A DNA stretch of 64,000 nucleotides from Streptomyces sp. HUAS 15-9 (lineage in GTDB: Bacteria; Actinomycetota; Actinomycetes; Streptomycetales; Streptomycetaceae). Every line of letters begins with the position of its first letter. The first letter of the stretch is position 1. A model generated the notes under the pieces. It ran no database searches and was not told where the DNA came from. It saw only the letters and a program-made list of their open reading frames with translations. The stretch covers positions 434,001 through 498,000 of the forward strand of contig NZ_CP106798.1 of assembly GCF_025642155.1 (NCBI RefSeq), in the 5' to 3' direction. This document shows, in pieces, positions 8,742 through 17,312 of the stretch. Position numbers and translations under genes: made by a program.

Positions 8742-9629
8742 CTAGTTCTTGCCGTTGTCGACGATGACCGGTGTGCCGTTCGAGTCCGTACCGCACGGCA
8801 CCGCGTACACCGGGTTGGCCTTGGCGGCCTCCCTGTAGGCCTCCAGGCACTGGTTGTACAGCACCTTGTCGCTCAGCGACGTCTCGATGATCTTGTTGGC
8901 GCGGGCGATGCCCTCCGCCTCGATCCGCTTGCGCTCCGCCTCCGCCTTGGCCGTGCGTGACGCCTCGACAGCCCGTTCGGTGGCCTGCTCCTGCTGGATC
9001 TTCTTGTCGATCTGGTCCTGCAGCTTGTCCGACGGCCTCACATTGCGCAGGTTGACGGCCGTGACGTCGATCCCGCGCGGTGCCAGGCGCTCCTTGATGA
9101 GGCGTTCGATCTCCGAGCCGATCCGCTCGCGGGCGGAGGCGTAGCCCTCCTCGCTGGTGTGCTTCGCGAAGACATTGCGGATGATCTCGCGGCTGTCCGG
9201 CAGCACCAGGCGCGCCTGGATCGACTCCTCGCTGCCCGCCAGCCGGTACAGCGCGACCGCCTTCCCCTGCACCACCGCCCACTTGATGGTGACGTCCGCG
9301 TACAGGACGCCTCCCTGCGAGGAGCGGACCTCGACCACGTCCTTGTCGTAGAGGTTGAGGTCCACCGGGCGGGTGGAGTAGGACGTGACGTCGGTGAAGG
9401 GCGACTTGAAGTGGATGCCGGAGGACAGTGGCGTACCGACCTTGCCGAAGGTCACCGGCACGCCGACCTCATAGGCACTCACGACATGGACGCAGGTGAA
9501 GATGCCGGCCAGCACGCCCGCCACGGCGCTGAGCACCGCACCGAGCTTCCAGCTCCCGGCGTCGCGTGCGCGGCCGACGAGAAAGAGCACGACCGCTGCT
9601 ATGAGCAGCAGGATGGACAGCACGAACAC
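8742..9629 (-). CDS. SPFH/prohibitin-domain membrane protein
   Basis: A 295-residue protein with two N-terminal hydrophobic segments followed by an SPFH domain (AYEVGVPVTFGKVGTPLSSG onward) and a charged Ala/Glu/Arg-rich coiled coil around residues 210-265. SPFH proteins oligomerise on membranes as microdomain scaffolds. The C-terminus ends in a short Pro/Gly/Asn tail. GTG at 9629 is chosen because GGAGGGGGATCACCT precedes it; the frame upstream is arginine/proline-rich and atypical. No partner NfeD gene is present. Confidence 0.85.
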   Translation of the reverse strand: MFVLSILLLIAAVVLFLVGRARDAGSWKLGAVLSAVAGVLAGIFTCVHVVSAYEVGVPVTFGKVGTPLSSGIHFKSPFTDVTSYSTRPVDLNLYDKDVVEVRSSQGGVLYADVTIKWAVVQGKAVALYRLAGSEESIQARLVLPDSREIIRNVFAKHTSEEGYASARERIGSEIERLIKERLAPRGIDVTAVNLRNVRPSDKLQDQIDKKIQQEQATERAVEASRTAKAEAERKRIEAEGIARANKIIETSLSDKVLYNQCLEAYREAAKANPVYAVPCGTDSNGTPVIVDNGKN

Positions 9630-9903
9630 AGGTGATCCCCCTCCGGAAACGGGTCCGCGCCACCTTGGGCGCGACCGGCAGCGCATCGTAGCGGGCCACG
9701 GTCCCCGCGCCGTACGCAACCACCCCTGTTCAGCGTCTCCACGTACCGGGTCCGGGTCCGCGCGCTACGCGGGCCGCGCTGTCATCACCCTCGCACGACG
9801 GCAGACCCAAGTGCCGGGCAACGCAAGCCCGATACCGCCCTCCCGCACCTGTGAAGTGGTGGGCGCGGGTGGACGGTGATGTGGGCGCCGGGCCGACGGT
9901 CGG

Positions 9904-10299
9904 TCAGGAGCGTCCGCTTCCGCCGGAAGCCCGGTGGCTGCGGCCGGCCCCGCCGACGGATTCGTGGGTGCCTCCGCCTTGAGAGGCGGCGTGCTGGGTC
10001 AGCACCTTCATGATCTCCGAGGACAGCGCGTCCGCCAGGGCGGGTGCGAGAGATTCCGCCAATGCGGTCGCGAGGGTCTGCGCGAACAGCACCCTTTCCA
10101 GTTCCGAGGAACGGGAGGGCGGCTGGGACAGGGATGCCACGGCCGCTTCCATCAGGGCTCCCGCCAGCGGGTCCTTCCCATGCCTGACGCCGATGCCGGT
10201 ATGCGGGATTCCGGCCTCGCGCACAATTTCCTCGAAGACCTCGTCGATGAAGGCCTCCACGGGGTCCCGTTCCGATTCTCCGCCGGACTCAGCTGCCAT
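9904..10299 (-). CDS. Hypothetical acidic helical protein
   Basis: A 131-residue protein not recognised. It is acidic at the N-terminus (VEAFIDEVFEEIVREAG), then has a long alanine/leucine-rich helical stretch (LATALAESLAPALADALSS) and a Gly/Ser-rich tail. GAGGAGCCACA upstream of ATG 10299 supports the start. It follows the repeat-protein gene on the same strand with a 93-base gap containing a strong hairpin, so the two may be co-transcribed with attenuation between them. Confidence 0.6.
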   Translation of the reverse strand: MAAESGGESERDPVEAFIDEVFEEIVREAGIPHTGIGVRHGKDPLAGALMEAAVASLSQPPSRSSELERVLFAQTLATALAESLAPALADALSSEIMKVLTQHAASQGGGTHESVGGAGRSHRASGGSGRS

Positions 10300-10334
10300 T
10301 GTGGCTCCTCAAGTCTTCCATTGTCGTACGGGAC

Positions 10335-10374
10335 CTGCCCTCCGGTGCTGACGACCGCAACAACCGGAGGGCAG
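10335..10374 (-). terminator. Hairpin between two hypothetical genes
   Basis: A perfect 12-bp inverted repeat, CTGCCCTCCGGT and ACCGGAGGGCAG, separated by 16 bases. It lies between the stop of the repeat-protein gene and the start of the 131-residue gene. It could terminate, attenuate, or protect a processed transcript end. Confidence 0.65.
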
Positions 10375-10392
10375 GGATGTCACCATTTCTCA

Positions 10393-10890
10393 TCAGCGCA
10401 TGAGCGCGGCGAGCAGGAGAGGGTGCTGGATCAGCGATTCGCCGCGCTCCTGACGGCCACGCATCAGCGCAGCGAGGAGAAGCGGGTGTCCAATGATCGA
10501 TTCCTCCCCGCGCTCCTCACGACGACGCATCAGCGCAGCAAGGAGGAGGGGGTGCTGGATGAGCGGTTCACTGCGCTCCTCACGGCGGCGCATGAGCGCT
10601 GCGAGGAGAAGCGGGTTCTCAATGATCGATCCCTCACCACGCTCCTCACGACGACGCATCAGCGCGGCGAGCAGGAGAGGGTGCTGGATCAGCGGTTCAC
10701 CGCGCTCCTCACGGCCGCGCATCAACGCAGCGAGGAGAAGCGGGTGCTCGATGATCGGCTCCTCACCACGCTCCTCATGACGGGCCAGCATCGCTGCCAG
10801 CAGGAGCGGACCCAAGCCGGTTTCCTCGCCGAACTCTTCCTCGCCTGCCCCTGCTTTTTCCCGGGTGGGAGTCTCCGTCGTTGCCGTCAT
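10393..10890 (-). CDS. Protein of 21/22-residue tandem repeats, unknown function
   Basis: A 165-residue protein. After a 25-residue acidic leader it consists of a divergent first repeat (residues 26-48), five repeats alternating 21 and 22 residues (starting at 49, 70, 92, 113, 135) and a final half-repeat at 156-165. Each repeat reads H/N-PLLLAALMRRREERGE plus P-L-I-Q or x-S-I-I-E/G: a hydrophobic segment, a basic turn, then an acidic helix. The alternation gives a 43-residue super-repeat, visible as 129-bp DNA repeats. GAGGAG precedes ATG 10890. I know of no matching family. Confidence 0.75.
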   Translation of the reverse strand: MTATTETPTREKAGAGEEEFGEETGLGPLLLAAMLARHEERGEEPIIEHPLLLAALMRGREERGEPLIQHPLLLAALMRRREERGEGSIIENPLLLAALMRRREERSEPLIQHPLLLAALMRRREERGEESIIGHPLLLAALMRGRQERGESLIQHPLLLAALMR

Positions 10891-11049
10891 GTTCTCCTCT
10901 TTCTCTGACGCATGACTCGGCAGAGCGCTCGGCCGTCACAAGCTTCGTGCTCCGCCCTTCATCGCCATCCTCGAGGCGGGCGGCGCTCACCGCATTTCGA
11001 TCATGCTCCATATGCCTACGCGATTTCCGAGGACTTGCGGAACGACACC

Positions 11050-12264
11050 CTAGGTCTGCTCGATGTGCAGATGGATCGGGCCGCGAAGAACGGGGCTGCG
11101 CCGGTACGGCGGTGGGTCGGCGACCAGGCTGGGCCCGTCGAGGCGGCGTGCCAGTTCGCTCAGTGCGATCTGGGTCTCCAGCCGGGCCATCGGGCCGCCG
11201 AAGCACAGGTGGATACCGCTGCCGAAGCCGAGGTGCTGGTTGTCCCGTCGATCGGGGTCGAAGTGGTCGGGATCGTGGAAGCGGTTCGGATCGCGGCTGC
11301 CCGAGGCCAGCATGAGCATGATCTGCGAGCCCTTGGGGATGACGGTCTCGGCGACGGTGATGTCGCTGTAGGCCGCCCGCCAGGGAATGATGTGCACGGG
11401 GGGCTCGTAGCGCAGCAGTTCCTCGACCAGTGCGACAACCAGACCCGGTTCGTCGCGCAGTCGCTGGAGCACCTCGGGGTGGCGCAGCAGCGTCAGCATG
11501 CCGTTGGTGATGAGGTTGACGGTGGTCTCGTGGCCGGCGATCAGCAGCAGGTTCGCGGTGCTGATGATTTCCTCGTCGGTCATCCGCCCGTCCGGCCCGT
11601 CGTCGTTGGCCAGCCGGGTCAACAGGTCGTCACCCGGTCGGCCGTGGCGTTGCTCCAGCAGCCCGCCGAGGTACTGGCGCAGGGCTTGGCGAGCCTGCAC
11701 GCCGTTGTCCAGTTTTTCCTTCGGGTCGGTCCTGGGGTCGTAGTCGATCGAGTTGATGATGTCGTTCACCCACAGGCGGAACGTCGGTTCGTCCTCGCGT
11801 GGCACGCCGAGCAGGTGGCAGATCACCGTGACGGGGAACGGGTAGGCGAAGTCGTCGACGATGTCGATCTGTTCCTTGCCCGCGAAGTCGTCGATGAGAC
11901 GGCCGACGATGGCGGTCAGGTCGGGTTCCAGGCCGGTCACCAGCCCCGGGGTGTGCGGGGGGCCGAAGTGGCGCATCGCCATGCGCCGCAGGCGGTCGTG
12001 CTCGGGCGGGTCGAGGTTGATGAACGCGGGTGTGGCCCCTGTCTCGGCCCCGGGCATCGGATGTGACAGATTGCGGACGTCGGAGCTCAGGTGCGGGTCG
12101 TGCAGCAGGTCCGTGATCTCGCGATAGGTGCTGACGACATAGCTGCCGTCGTCCTGGAGGGCCACCGGCGTCTCGCGCAGTTCGGCGTACAGCGGGTACG
12201 GGTCGGCCCGGGAGGAGTAGTCGAGGATCCGGTGCAGCGTGTCGGGCATCTCGGTCGTGGTCAT
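11050..12264 (-). CDS. Cytochrome P450
   Basis: A 404-residue soluble bacterial P450. The I-helix oxygen-activation motif is AGHETT, the K-helix ExxR is EELLRYEPPVH, and the heme-cysteine loop is FGSGIHLCFGG. The start ATG 12264 follows AGGAGGGAAGGCGAG; the frame extends 17 codons further without a ribosome site. It is the last gene of a three-gene operon with its own ferredoxin and reductase, 13 bases after the reductase stop, so electron supply is encoded locally. The substrate is unknown. Confidence 0.95.
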   Translation of the reverse strand: MTTTEMPDTLHRILDYSSRADPYPLYAELRETPVALQDDGSYVVSTYREITDLLHDPHLSSDVRNLSHPMPGAETGATPAFINLDPPEHDRLRRMAMRHFGPPHTPGLVTGLEPDLTAIVGRLIDDFAGKEQIDIVDDFAYPFPVTVICHLLGVPREDEPTFRLWVNDIINSIDYDPRTDPKEKLDNGVQARQALRQYLGGLLEQRHGRPGDDLLTRLANDDGPDGRMTDEEIISTANLLLIAGHETTVNLITNGMLTLLRHPEVLQRLRDEPGLVVALVEELLRYEPPVHIIPWRAAYSDITVAETVIPKGSQIMLMLASGSRDPNRFHDPDHFDPDRRDNQHLGFGSGIHLCFGGPMARLETQIALSELARRLDGPSLVADPPPYRRSPVLRGPIHLHIEQT

Positions 12265-12277
12265 CTCGCCTTCCCTC

Positions 12278-13669
12278 CTACCGGTGCTGCTGTACGGCCG
12301 TGACGCGCCGCTCACCCGGGTCGTGACCGGTGACGACCACGGTGGCTCCCTGGGCGAGCAGGACGGGGCCGGGGAAGTCGACGGGCACGGGTTTCATGTC
12401 GACGGGCTGGTCCGGCGTGGGGCAGGGCGGCGGGAAGGGTGCGGCCGTCTCGATCAACTGCCGGTAGTGGTCGAGCCACTTCGCGTTGTTGAAGCTCACT
12501 GCCGCGGTGACACGGCCCCGATAGCCGTATGCGGCGACGAAACGGTGGTCGGACACCGAGCCCTGGGTGACGACCACCTCGTCGGCGAAGGTCGGCACGC
12601 CGACGGACTTGATGTTGACGCCGAACTGGATCGACCAGAACAGCGGGATCGACAGGTGGGGCCAGCGGTCCGCCTGGCCACTGACCATGTTGTGCGCGGC
12701 GACCTCGGCCTGTTCCACGGCGTTGGCCCAGTGCTCGAGCGAGATGAGCCGGTACTCGTAGACCGGATTCGGGCAGCGTGCCACGTCTCCGGCGACAAAG
12801 ACGTCGTCGGTGATCAGACCGTTGAGGTCGAGGGCACGGCACCCCGTGTCGCAGGCGATGCCCCAGACGCCGGCCGCCAGTCCCGAGCCCCGCAGCCACT
12901 CGGTGTTGCGGATGCCTCCGAGTGCCACGACCGCCACGTCGGCGTCGACGGTGCTGCCGTCGTCGAAGTGAGCGCGGCGAAAGTGCCCCTGCGCGTCGCC
13001 CTCCAGCCGGGTGACCTTGACACCGCAGCGCAGGTCGACACCGTGAGCGCGCTGCATGTCGGCCGCGATCTCACCGATCATGGCGCCGAGCGCCCCGACC
13101 AGCGGGGCCGGCGCGAGTTCCGCGACGGTCACCGGGATGTCCCGTTCTCGGCAGATGGAGGCGATCTCGGAGCCGGTGAATCCCGCGCCGATCACCAGGA
13201 CGCGCGAGGGCCCGGCGGCAAGGGCTCGCTGCAGGCCCTCGGCGTGCTCGCGCGTACGCACGACGAACACGCCGTCCAGGGCGGCCTCGCTCTCGACGAA
13301 CCAGGGCCGGGCCCGTACCCCGGTGGAGATCAACACCCGGTCGAAGGGAACCTCGCGTCCGTCGGCGAGACGCACCTGGTTGGTCGCCAGGTCCAGCCCG
13401 CTGGCGGGTACGCCCAGCAGCCACTCCGCGTTGACGTCACGGCGTCGCGGCAGCGTGGTGCCGTCGGCCGGCACCCACCCGGTCAGTACCTGCTTGGACA
13501 AGGGAGGCCTGTCATAGGGCTCGCCCGACTCGTCACCGATCATGGTCAACGATCCGGTGAATCCCTCGTCGCGCAGAGCCTCGGCGGCCCGCAGTCCCGC
13601 CAGTGACGCCCCGACGACCACGATGCGGCCGTCGCGCTTGAACGCTCGTAGGGTGTCGGCGCTGGTCAT
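12278..13669 (-). CDS. FAD-dependent ferredoxin reductase
   Basis: A 463-residue NAD(P)H:ferredoxin oxidoreductase of the putidaredoxin-reductase type. It has an N-terminal FAD motif (IVVVGASLAGLRAAEAL), the RPPLSK loop, an NAD(P)H Rossmann motif (VLVIGAGFTGSEIAS) and a second FAD contact (LITDDVFVAGDVAR). It should pass electrons from NAD(P)H to the ferredoxin encoded just upstream, which feeds the downstream P450. The ATG overlaps the ferredoxin stop (ATGA). The C-terminal ~60 residues are proline-rich and extend past the usual fold. Confidence 0.93.
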   Translation of the reverse strand: MTSADTLRAFKRDGRIVVVGASLAGLRAAEALRDEGFTGSLTMIGDESGEPYDRPPLSKQVLTGWVPADGTTLPRRRDVNAEWLLGVPASGLDLATNQVRLADGREVPFDRVLISTGVRARPWFVESEAALDGVFVVRTREHAEGLQRALAAGPSRVLVIGAGFTGSEIASICRERDIPVTVAELAPAPLVGALGAMIGEIAADMQRAHGVDLRCGVKVTRLEGDAQGHFRRAHFDDGSTVDADVAVVALGGIRNTEWLRGSGLAAGVWGIACDTGCRALDLNGLITDDVFVAGDVARCPNPVYEYRLISLEHWANAVEQAEVAAHNMVSGQADRWPHLSIPLFWSIQFGVNIKSVGVPTFADEVVVTQGSVSDHRFVAAYGYRGRVTAAVSFNNAKWLDHYRQLIETAAPFPPPCPTPDQPVDMKPVPVDFPGPVLLAQGATVVVTGHDPGERRVTAVQQHR

Positions 13670-13893
13670 GACGTCGACGCCTCCACCGGTACGTCCCGTC
13701 CCTCCAGCTGGTCGACCAGAATCGCCTGGACCGGGCAGGCAGCCGCGGCGCGCAGGACCTGCTCGCGCCGGCTGTCATCGGGGTTCGGGTCGTACATCAG
13801 CGCTTCCTCACCGTGCATCCGGAACGCGTCCGGAGCGAGGAACGCGCACTGCGCATACCCTTCGCATCGGGAAAGATCAACGACAATTCTCAT
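13666..13893 (-). CDS. [3Fe-4S]-type ferredoxin
   Basis: A 75-residue ferredoxin. Cluster ligands are the two cysteines of RCEGYAQC and the late CPVQA cysteine; a tyrosine occupies the middle position of the C-x2-x-x2-C motif, so a three-iron cluster is likely, as in many actinomycete P450 ferredoxins. It opens the ferredoxin-reductase-P450 operon. ATG 13893 was chosen over longer frames because homologous ferredoxins begin MR-I/V-x-VD. Upstream GGAGGT-like sequence supports it. Confidence 0.92.
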   Translation of the reverse strand: MRIVVDLSRCEGYAQCAFLAPDAFRMHGEEALMYDPNPDDSRREQVLRAAAACPVQAILVDQLEGRDVPVEASTS

Positions 13894-14325
13894 CCCGACC
13901 TCCACAGGGACTGCAAGCCGCGGACCCTGGAGCCGGTGCCACTCCGGCGCGCCAAGCGCGAGACAGGCTGCGGGAGATGGGCTGCGAGAGATGGGATTCG
14001 GCCGTTGCCCACGCCTGGGAAGTTCGAGGGGCGCACCGCGCTCGTCGGGTCTCCACGGAAGGAATTGATCGTCGCGCACAAGGCGACCGGCGTCTGTGAA
14101 ACCGCCCAGAAAACCTGACCTGACCGTCAAAAGCCTATCCCGCAGGCACATCACCCGCACCCCGGGAAGGTAAAGGGGCCGCCCTGCCGATTCGGTGCCG
14201 GAGCCGGTCGGCGGCCGTGACCGTCATTCACTCGTGCGCCGCGCGCCCATGCGGCGAGAACCGTGCACTGTCGTTGATTCTTTAGAGACCGCTGAGTGCA
14301 GTTCTTGGATGGGCCGGAGGCACGC
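13894..14325. other. Divergent intergenic region, no supported gene
   Basis: About 430 bases between the P450 operon and the divergently transcribed Sap-like gene, so it should contain both promoters. No convincing operator palindrome or coding signal was found. Confidence 0.5.
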
Positions 14326-15003
14326 ATGGGCGAGGTACTGGGTGATGTGCTGGGCTTGGCGGCCGGCGTCGCCGTCAGTCCTCTTCCGATCATCGCCATC
14401 ATCATCGTGCTGGCCACGCCTCGGGGACGCGTGAACGGATTGGTGTTCGCCCTCGGCTGGGTGGTGGGTCTGTCGGCGTTGGGCGCGGTGATGCTGGCCA
14501 TCGGCAGCCATGGGAATTCCACCTCCCACGGGCAGCCCGCCGACTGGGTCGGCGTCCTCAAGCTCGCGCTGGGGGTGGCGCTGGCTCTTTTTGCCGCGAG
14601 GCTGTGGCGTCATCGCCCTGCCGATGTCACACAGGCGCAGTTGCCCAAATGGATGGCCGCGCTCGATCGCTTCACACCGGTGAAGATCTTCTTCCTCGCC
14701 CTTCTTCTGTCGGCCGGGAACCTGAAGAACGCCCCGCTGACCATTGCCGCGGCAGCGTCCATCAGCGCGTCGGGGCTGCCGGTCGCGGAGCAGATCGCCA
14801 CGCTGGCGATCTTCGTCGTCATCGCCTCCCTCGGGCTGCTGACTCCGCTCGGGGTCTTCCTGGTCATGGGTGAGCGGGCCAAGAGCATGCTGGGCAACTG
14901 GAAGGAATGGGCGGCGCGGCACAACACGGCTGTCATGGCCGTTCTGTTCTTCGTGTTCGGGCTGAAGCTCCTCGGGGACGGAATCGGCGTTCTGCGCTCC
15001 TGA
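14326..15003 (+). CDS. GAP family (Sap-like) membrane protein
   Basis: A 225-residue protein with about six hydrophobic segments, beginning with a segment that contains PLPIIAIIIVLATPRGR, the characteristic first helix of the Sap/GAP family (LysE-superfamily relatives, including mycobacterial sulfolipid-1 addressing protein). The cytoplasmic loop WMAALDRFTPVK and the following LLLSAGNLKN are also typical. These proteins are thought to help export lipids or small solutes. ATG 14326 is preceded by CCGGAGG. Confidence 0.85.
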   Translation: MGEVLGDVLGLAAGVAVSPLPIIAIIIVLATPRGRVNGLVFALGWVVGLSALGAVMLAIGSHGNSTSHGQPADWVGVLKLALGVALALFAARLWRHRPADVTQAQLPKWMAALDRFTPVKIFFLALLLSAGNLKNAPLTIAAAASISASGLPVAEQIATLAIFVVIASLGLLTPLGVFLVMGERAKSMLGNWKEWAARHNTAVMAVLFFVFGLKLLGDGIGVLRS

Positions 15004-15354
15004 CCATCTCCTCGTGCGAGTCTCTCCCCGTCGACCACTCCGAATGGGTGACATGCGACTCGGCAGACGATCGGATTACTCCGAATGGATGATATGCCGC
15101 CCATCTCATCCGTCGGGACCCCGAGGCGGGGGCCGGTGCGGCACGTCAGATGTCAAGTGCCAGTGGAATTACCCCGGTTACCCGTGTCCGGGCAATGCCA
15201 TGCCCAGCGTGCCGAGTTGTCGCTACTTCAGGTGAAAACCCTACGGTCGACCGCGCGGCGCGCGAAGTGATCGTCCTACTCTCGTAACCGCTCGAGCAGT
15301 CCCGGACGTCGTGTGCCTCTGCTCTTCAGGCTCGATCATCGTCGGGGGGTTCGC
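15004..15354. repeat. Intergenic region with a 20-bp direct repeat
   Basis: About 350 bases without a supported gene. ACTCCGAATGG followed by G/A-TGA-C/T-ATGC occurs at 15037-15056 and again at 15078-15097 (18 of 20 identical, 41 bases apart, nearly four helical turns). It lies 260-320 bases upstream of the diguanylate cyclase gene and could be a regulator site, or simply a small duplication. Confidence 0.6.
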
Positions 15355-17286
15355 ATGATGCAGGCGTGGGCCGGTCGAGGCTGTCTCGGCCGGATTGCTC
15401 GCGTCGGCCGCACGCATGTCGCGAAAGCGGGCAGGGCCCTGTCCGAGGGCGCCGCGGTCGCGTTCGCCGTCGGAGCAGGCGTGCTGGTGGCCCTCGTGGT
15501 GCCGACGGGCATCGCCGTACCGACGGCGCACGTGGCAGCCGCCGTGTCCCTCCTCGCGCGCGCCCAGACCGTCACGGGAAGAGTCCGTCTGCGCCTCAGG
15601 CTGTCGGTCATCTCGGTGACCACAGGCGGACTGCACTACGCCCTCGCAGATCAGGTGGGTGCCTCGCGACCGCTTCCCGCGGGTGACCTCCAACCTCTCG
15701 TCCGGGTGCCGGCATGCGCCGGGATCGCCGTATGCCTGGGGGCCGCGGTCGCCGCGCTGGTCATGGCCGCCGCGGAGAACGGTACGGCCCTGATCCGATT
15801 ACGGCGGCTCCTGGACGGCTGGTTGATCGCGGGGTCCCTGTTCACGGTGGGCTGGGTCCTGCTGCTCCGTCGTGCCGACCGCGGCGGCGACGTATCGGCA
15901 TCGTTTCTCGGTCTCGCCCACGTGGTGGCGGACATCCTCGTGTTCGGCCTGCTGGTCACGCTGCGGTTCGGCCTGCGGCACGCGGAACGCACGGCGACCA
16001 CGGTGGCCGCCCTGGCGCTCGCGGTCCTGACCACGGGCGACGTGCTTCGCGTCCTGCGGCCCGGGCCGGACATGTGGCACGCGGTCCCCCTCACGGCCGC
16101 ATGCTCGGTGACGGGGCTGATCCTCGTCGCCGCGGCGCCCTGGCTGCCGGGCGGTGTCAGTGTCGTGGGGTTCGACCAGCGGATGATGCCCGTCATCGGC
16201 GTGGTGGCGGCGTTCGTGCCCGTGGTCGTCTGCGCGCTGGCCATCACGGCGCATACGCTCACCGGAGGTCCCCTCGATACGGTGATGTCGGGTCTGGCGG
16301 GTTCGGTCCTTCTCGCGCTCGGCGTCCGGCAGGGCGTCATCCACGCCGACCACCTGCGGATCACACATGAGTCCGCGGCGCGCGAGGCTCACTACCGAAC
16401 GCTGGTCGACCGCACCTCCGACGTGATCACCATCGTCTCCCTGGACGGGCTTCTGCTCTACGTCAGCCCGGCCGCCCTGTCCGTCTTCGGTTACCGACCC
16501 GAGGACCTCGTGGGCGCTCGCCTGCCCCTGTACTGCCACCCGGACGACCTCGAGACACTGATGCAAGCGGTCCGGACGCTGCGGCAGGAAGCCGAGTCGG
16601 ACACCCGTGGGCCCGCCCTCAGGGTGTCGTTCCGGGTGATGGCCGCCGACGGAACATGGCGGCACGTCGAGTCGACGATCAGTCACCACCCCGAGGGAAT
16701 GACCTTCATCAGCCGCGATGTGAGCGAGCGCGTCGCCCAGCAGGTGCAACTGGAACACCTCGCCTTCCACGACGCGTTGACCGGCCTGCCCAACCGGGCC
16801 CTGTTCACCGACAGGGTCAGTCGCGCCCTGCGGAAGCGGACGCCCGGCGCGGAGGGGCCCGTGGTGCTCTTCCTCGACCTGGACGGCTTCAAGGCGGTCA
16901 ACGACTCGGCCGGACACGCCGCAGGGGACGCCCTCCTGCGGCACACCGCTCGTCGGCTCCAGGCATCCGTACGGGCGGGCGACACCGTGGCCCGGCTCGG
17001 CGGCGACGAGTTCGCGGCCCTCCTGGAGCGGGAGGCGGGGGCACATCCCTCGAGCGCACAGGACATCGCCCAGCGCATCCTGACCGCGCTGACACAGCCG
17101 TACCCGATCGGCACCAAGGACGTGATGGTGTCGGCCTCCATCGGCATAGCGGTGGCGGTACCGGACATCACTCCGGACCAGTTGTTGCACCAGGCCGACC
17201 TGGCCATGTATGCGGCCAAGGCCGCGGGCAAAGGCCGTATCCGCATGCACCACGCGACGCCCCCGCACGCTCACAGCGGCGCGTAG
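15355..17286 (+). CDS. Membrane PAS-GGDEF protein (diguanylate cyclase)
   Basis: A 643-residue protein. The first ~330 residues hold roughly eight to nine hydrophobic segments. A PAS domain follows (TLVDRTSDVITIVSLDGLLL onward), then a GGDEF domain with intact active site LGGDEF and the substrate-binding LDLDGFKAVND. Diguanylate cyclases make c-di-GMP, which in Streptomyces controls development through BldD and WhiG. There is no EAL domain. ATG 15355 follows GTCGGGGGG; an extension to 15313 lacks a ribosome site. Confidence 0.92.
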   Translation: MMQAWAGRGCLGRIARVGRTHVAKAGRALSEGAAVAFAVGAGVLVALVVPTGIAVPTAHVAAAVSLLARAQTVTGRVRLRLRLSVISVTTGGLHYALADQVGASRPLPAGDLQPLVRVPACAGIAVCLGAAVAALVMAAAENGTALIRLRRLLDGWLIAGSLFTVGWVLLLRRADRGGDVSASFLGLAHVVADILVFGLLVTLRFGLRHAERTATTVAALALAVLTTGDVLRVLRPGPDMWHAVPLTAACSVTGLILVAAAPWLPGGVSVVGFDQRMMPVIGVVAAFVPVVVCALAITAHTLTGGPLDTVMSGLAGSVLLALGVRQGVIHADHLRITHESAAREAHYRTLVDRTSDVITIVSLDGLLLYVSPAALSVFGYRPEDLVGARLPLYCHPDDLETLMQAVRTLRQEAESDTRGPALRVSFRVMAADGTWRHVESTISHHPEGMTFISRDVSERVAQQVQLEHLAFHDALTGLPNRALFTDRVSRALRKRTPGAEGPVVLFLDLDGFKAVNDSAGHAAGDALLRHTARRLQASVRAGDTVARLGGDEFAALLEREAGAHPSSAQDIAQRILTALTQPYPIGTKDVMVSASIGIAVAVPDITPDQLLHQADLAMYAAKAAGKGRIRMHHATPPHAHSGA

Positions 17287-17287
17287 A

Positions 17288-17305
17288 TGTAACGCCTGCT
17301 ACATT
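17288..17305 (+). promoter_or_regulatory. Imperfect palindrome and -10-like box before ChrB-like gene
   Basis: TGTAAC-GCCT-GCTACA (17288-17303) is an inverted repeat with one mismatch per arm. TACATT at 17300-17305 resembles a -10 hexamer and stands 7 bases before the GTG at 17313, so the transcript may be leaderless. An operator overlapping the -10 box would suit autoregulation by the ChrB-like product. Confidence 0.5.
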
Positions 17306-17312
17306 CGCTCTT

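Noticed and set aside
7419..8960. Long plus-strand open frame of ~513 codons across the duplication
   Set aside because: It arises by joining antisense HAD sequence to a truncated membrane-protein start at the duplication junction and continues through antisense SPFH sequence; no domain is present.
15799..17274. Minus-strand open frame of ~490 codons opposite the GGDEF gene
   Set aside because: Composition is that of an antisense shadow in GC-rich DNA; the plus strand has clear PAS and GGDEF motifs.
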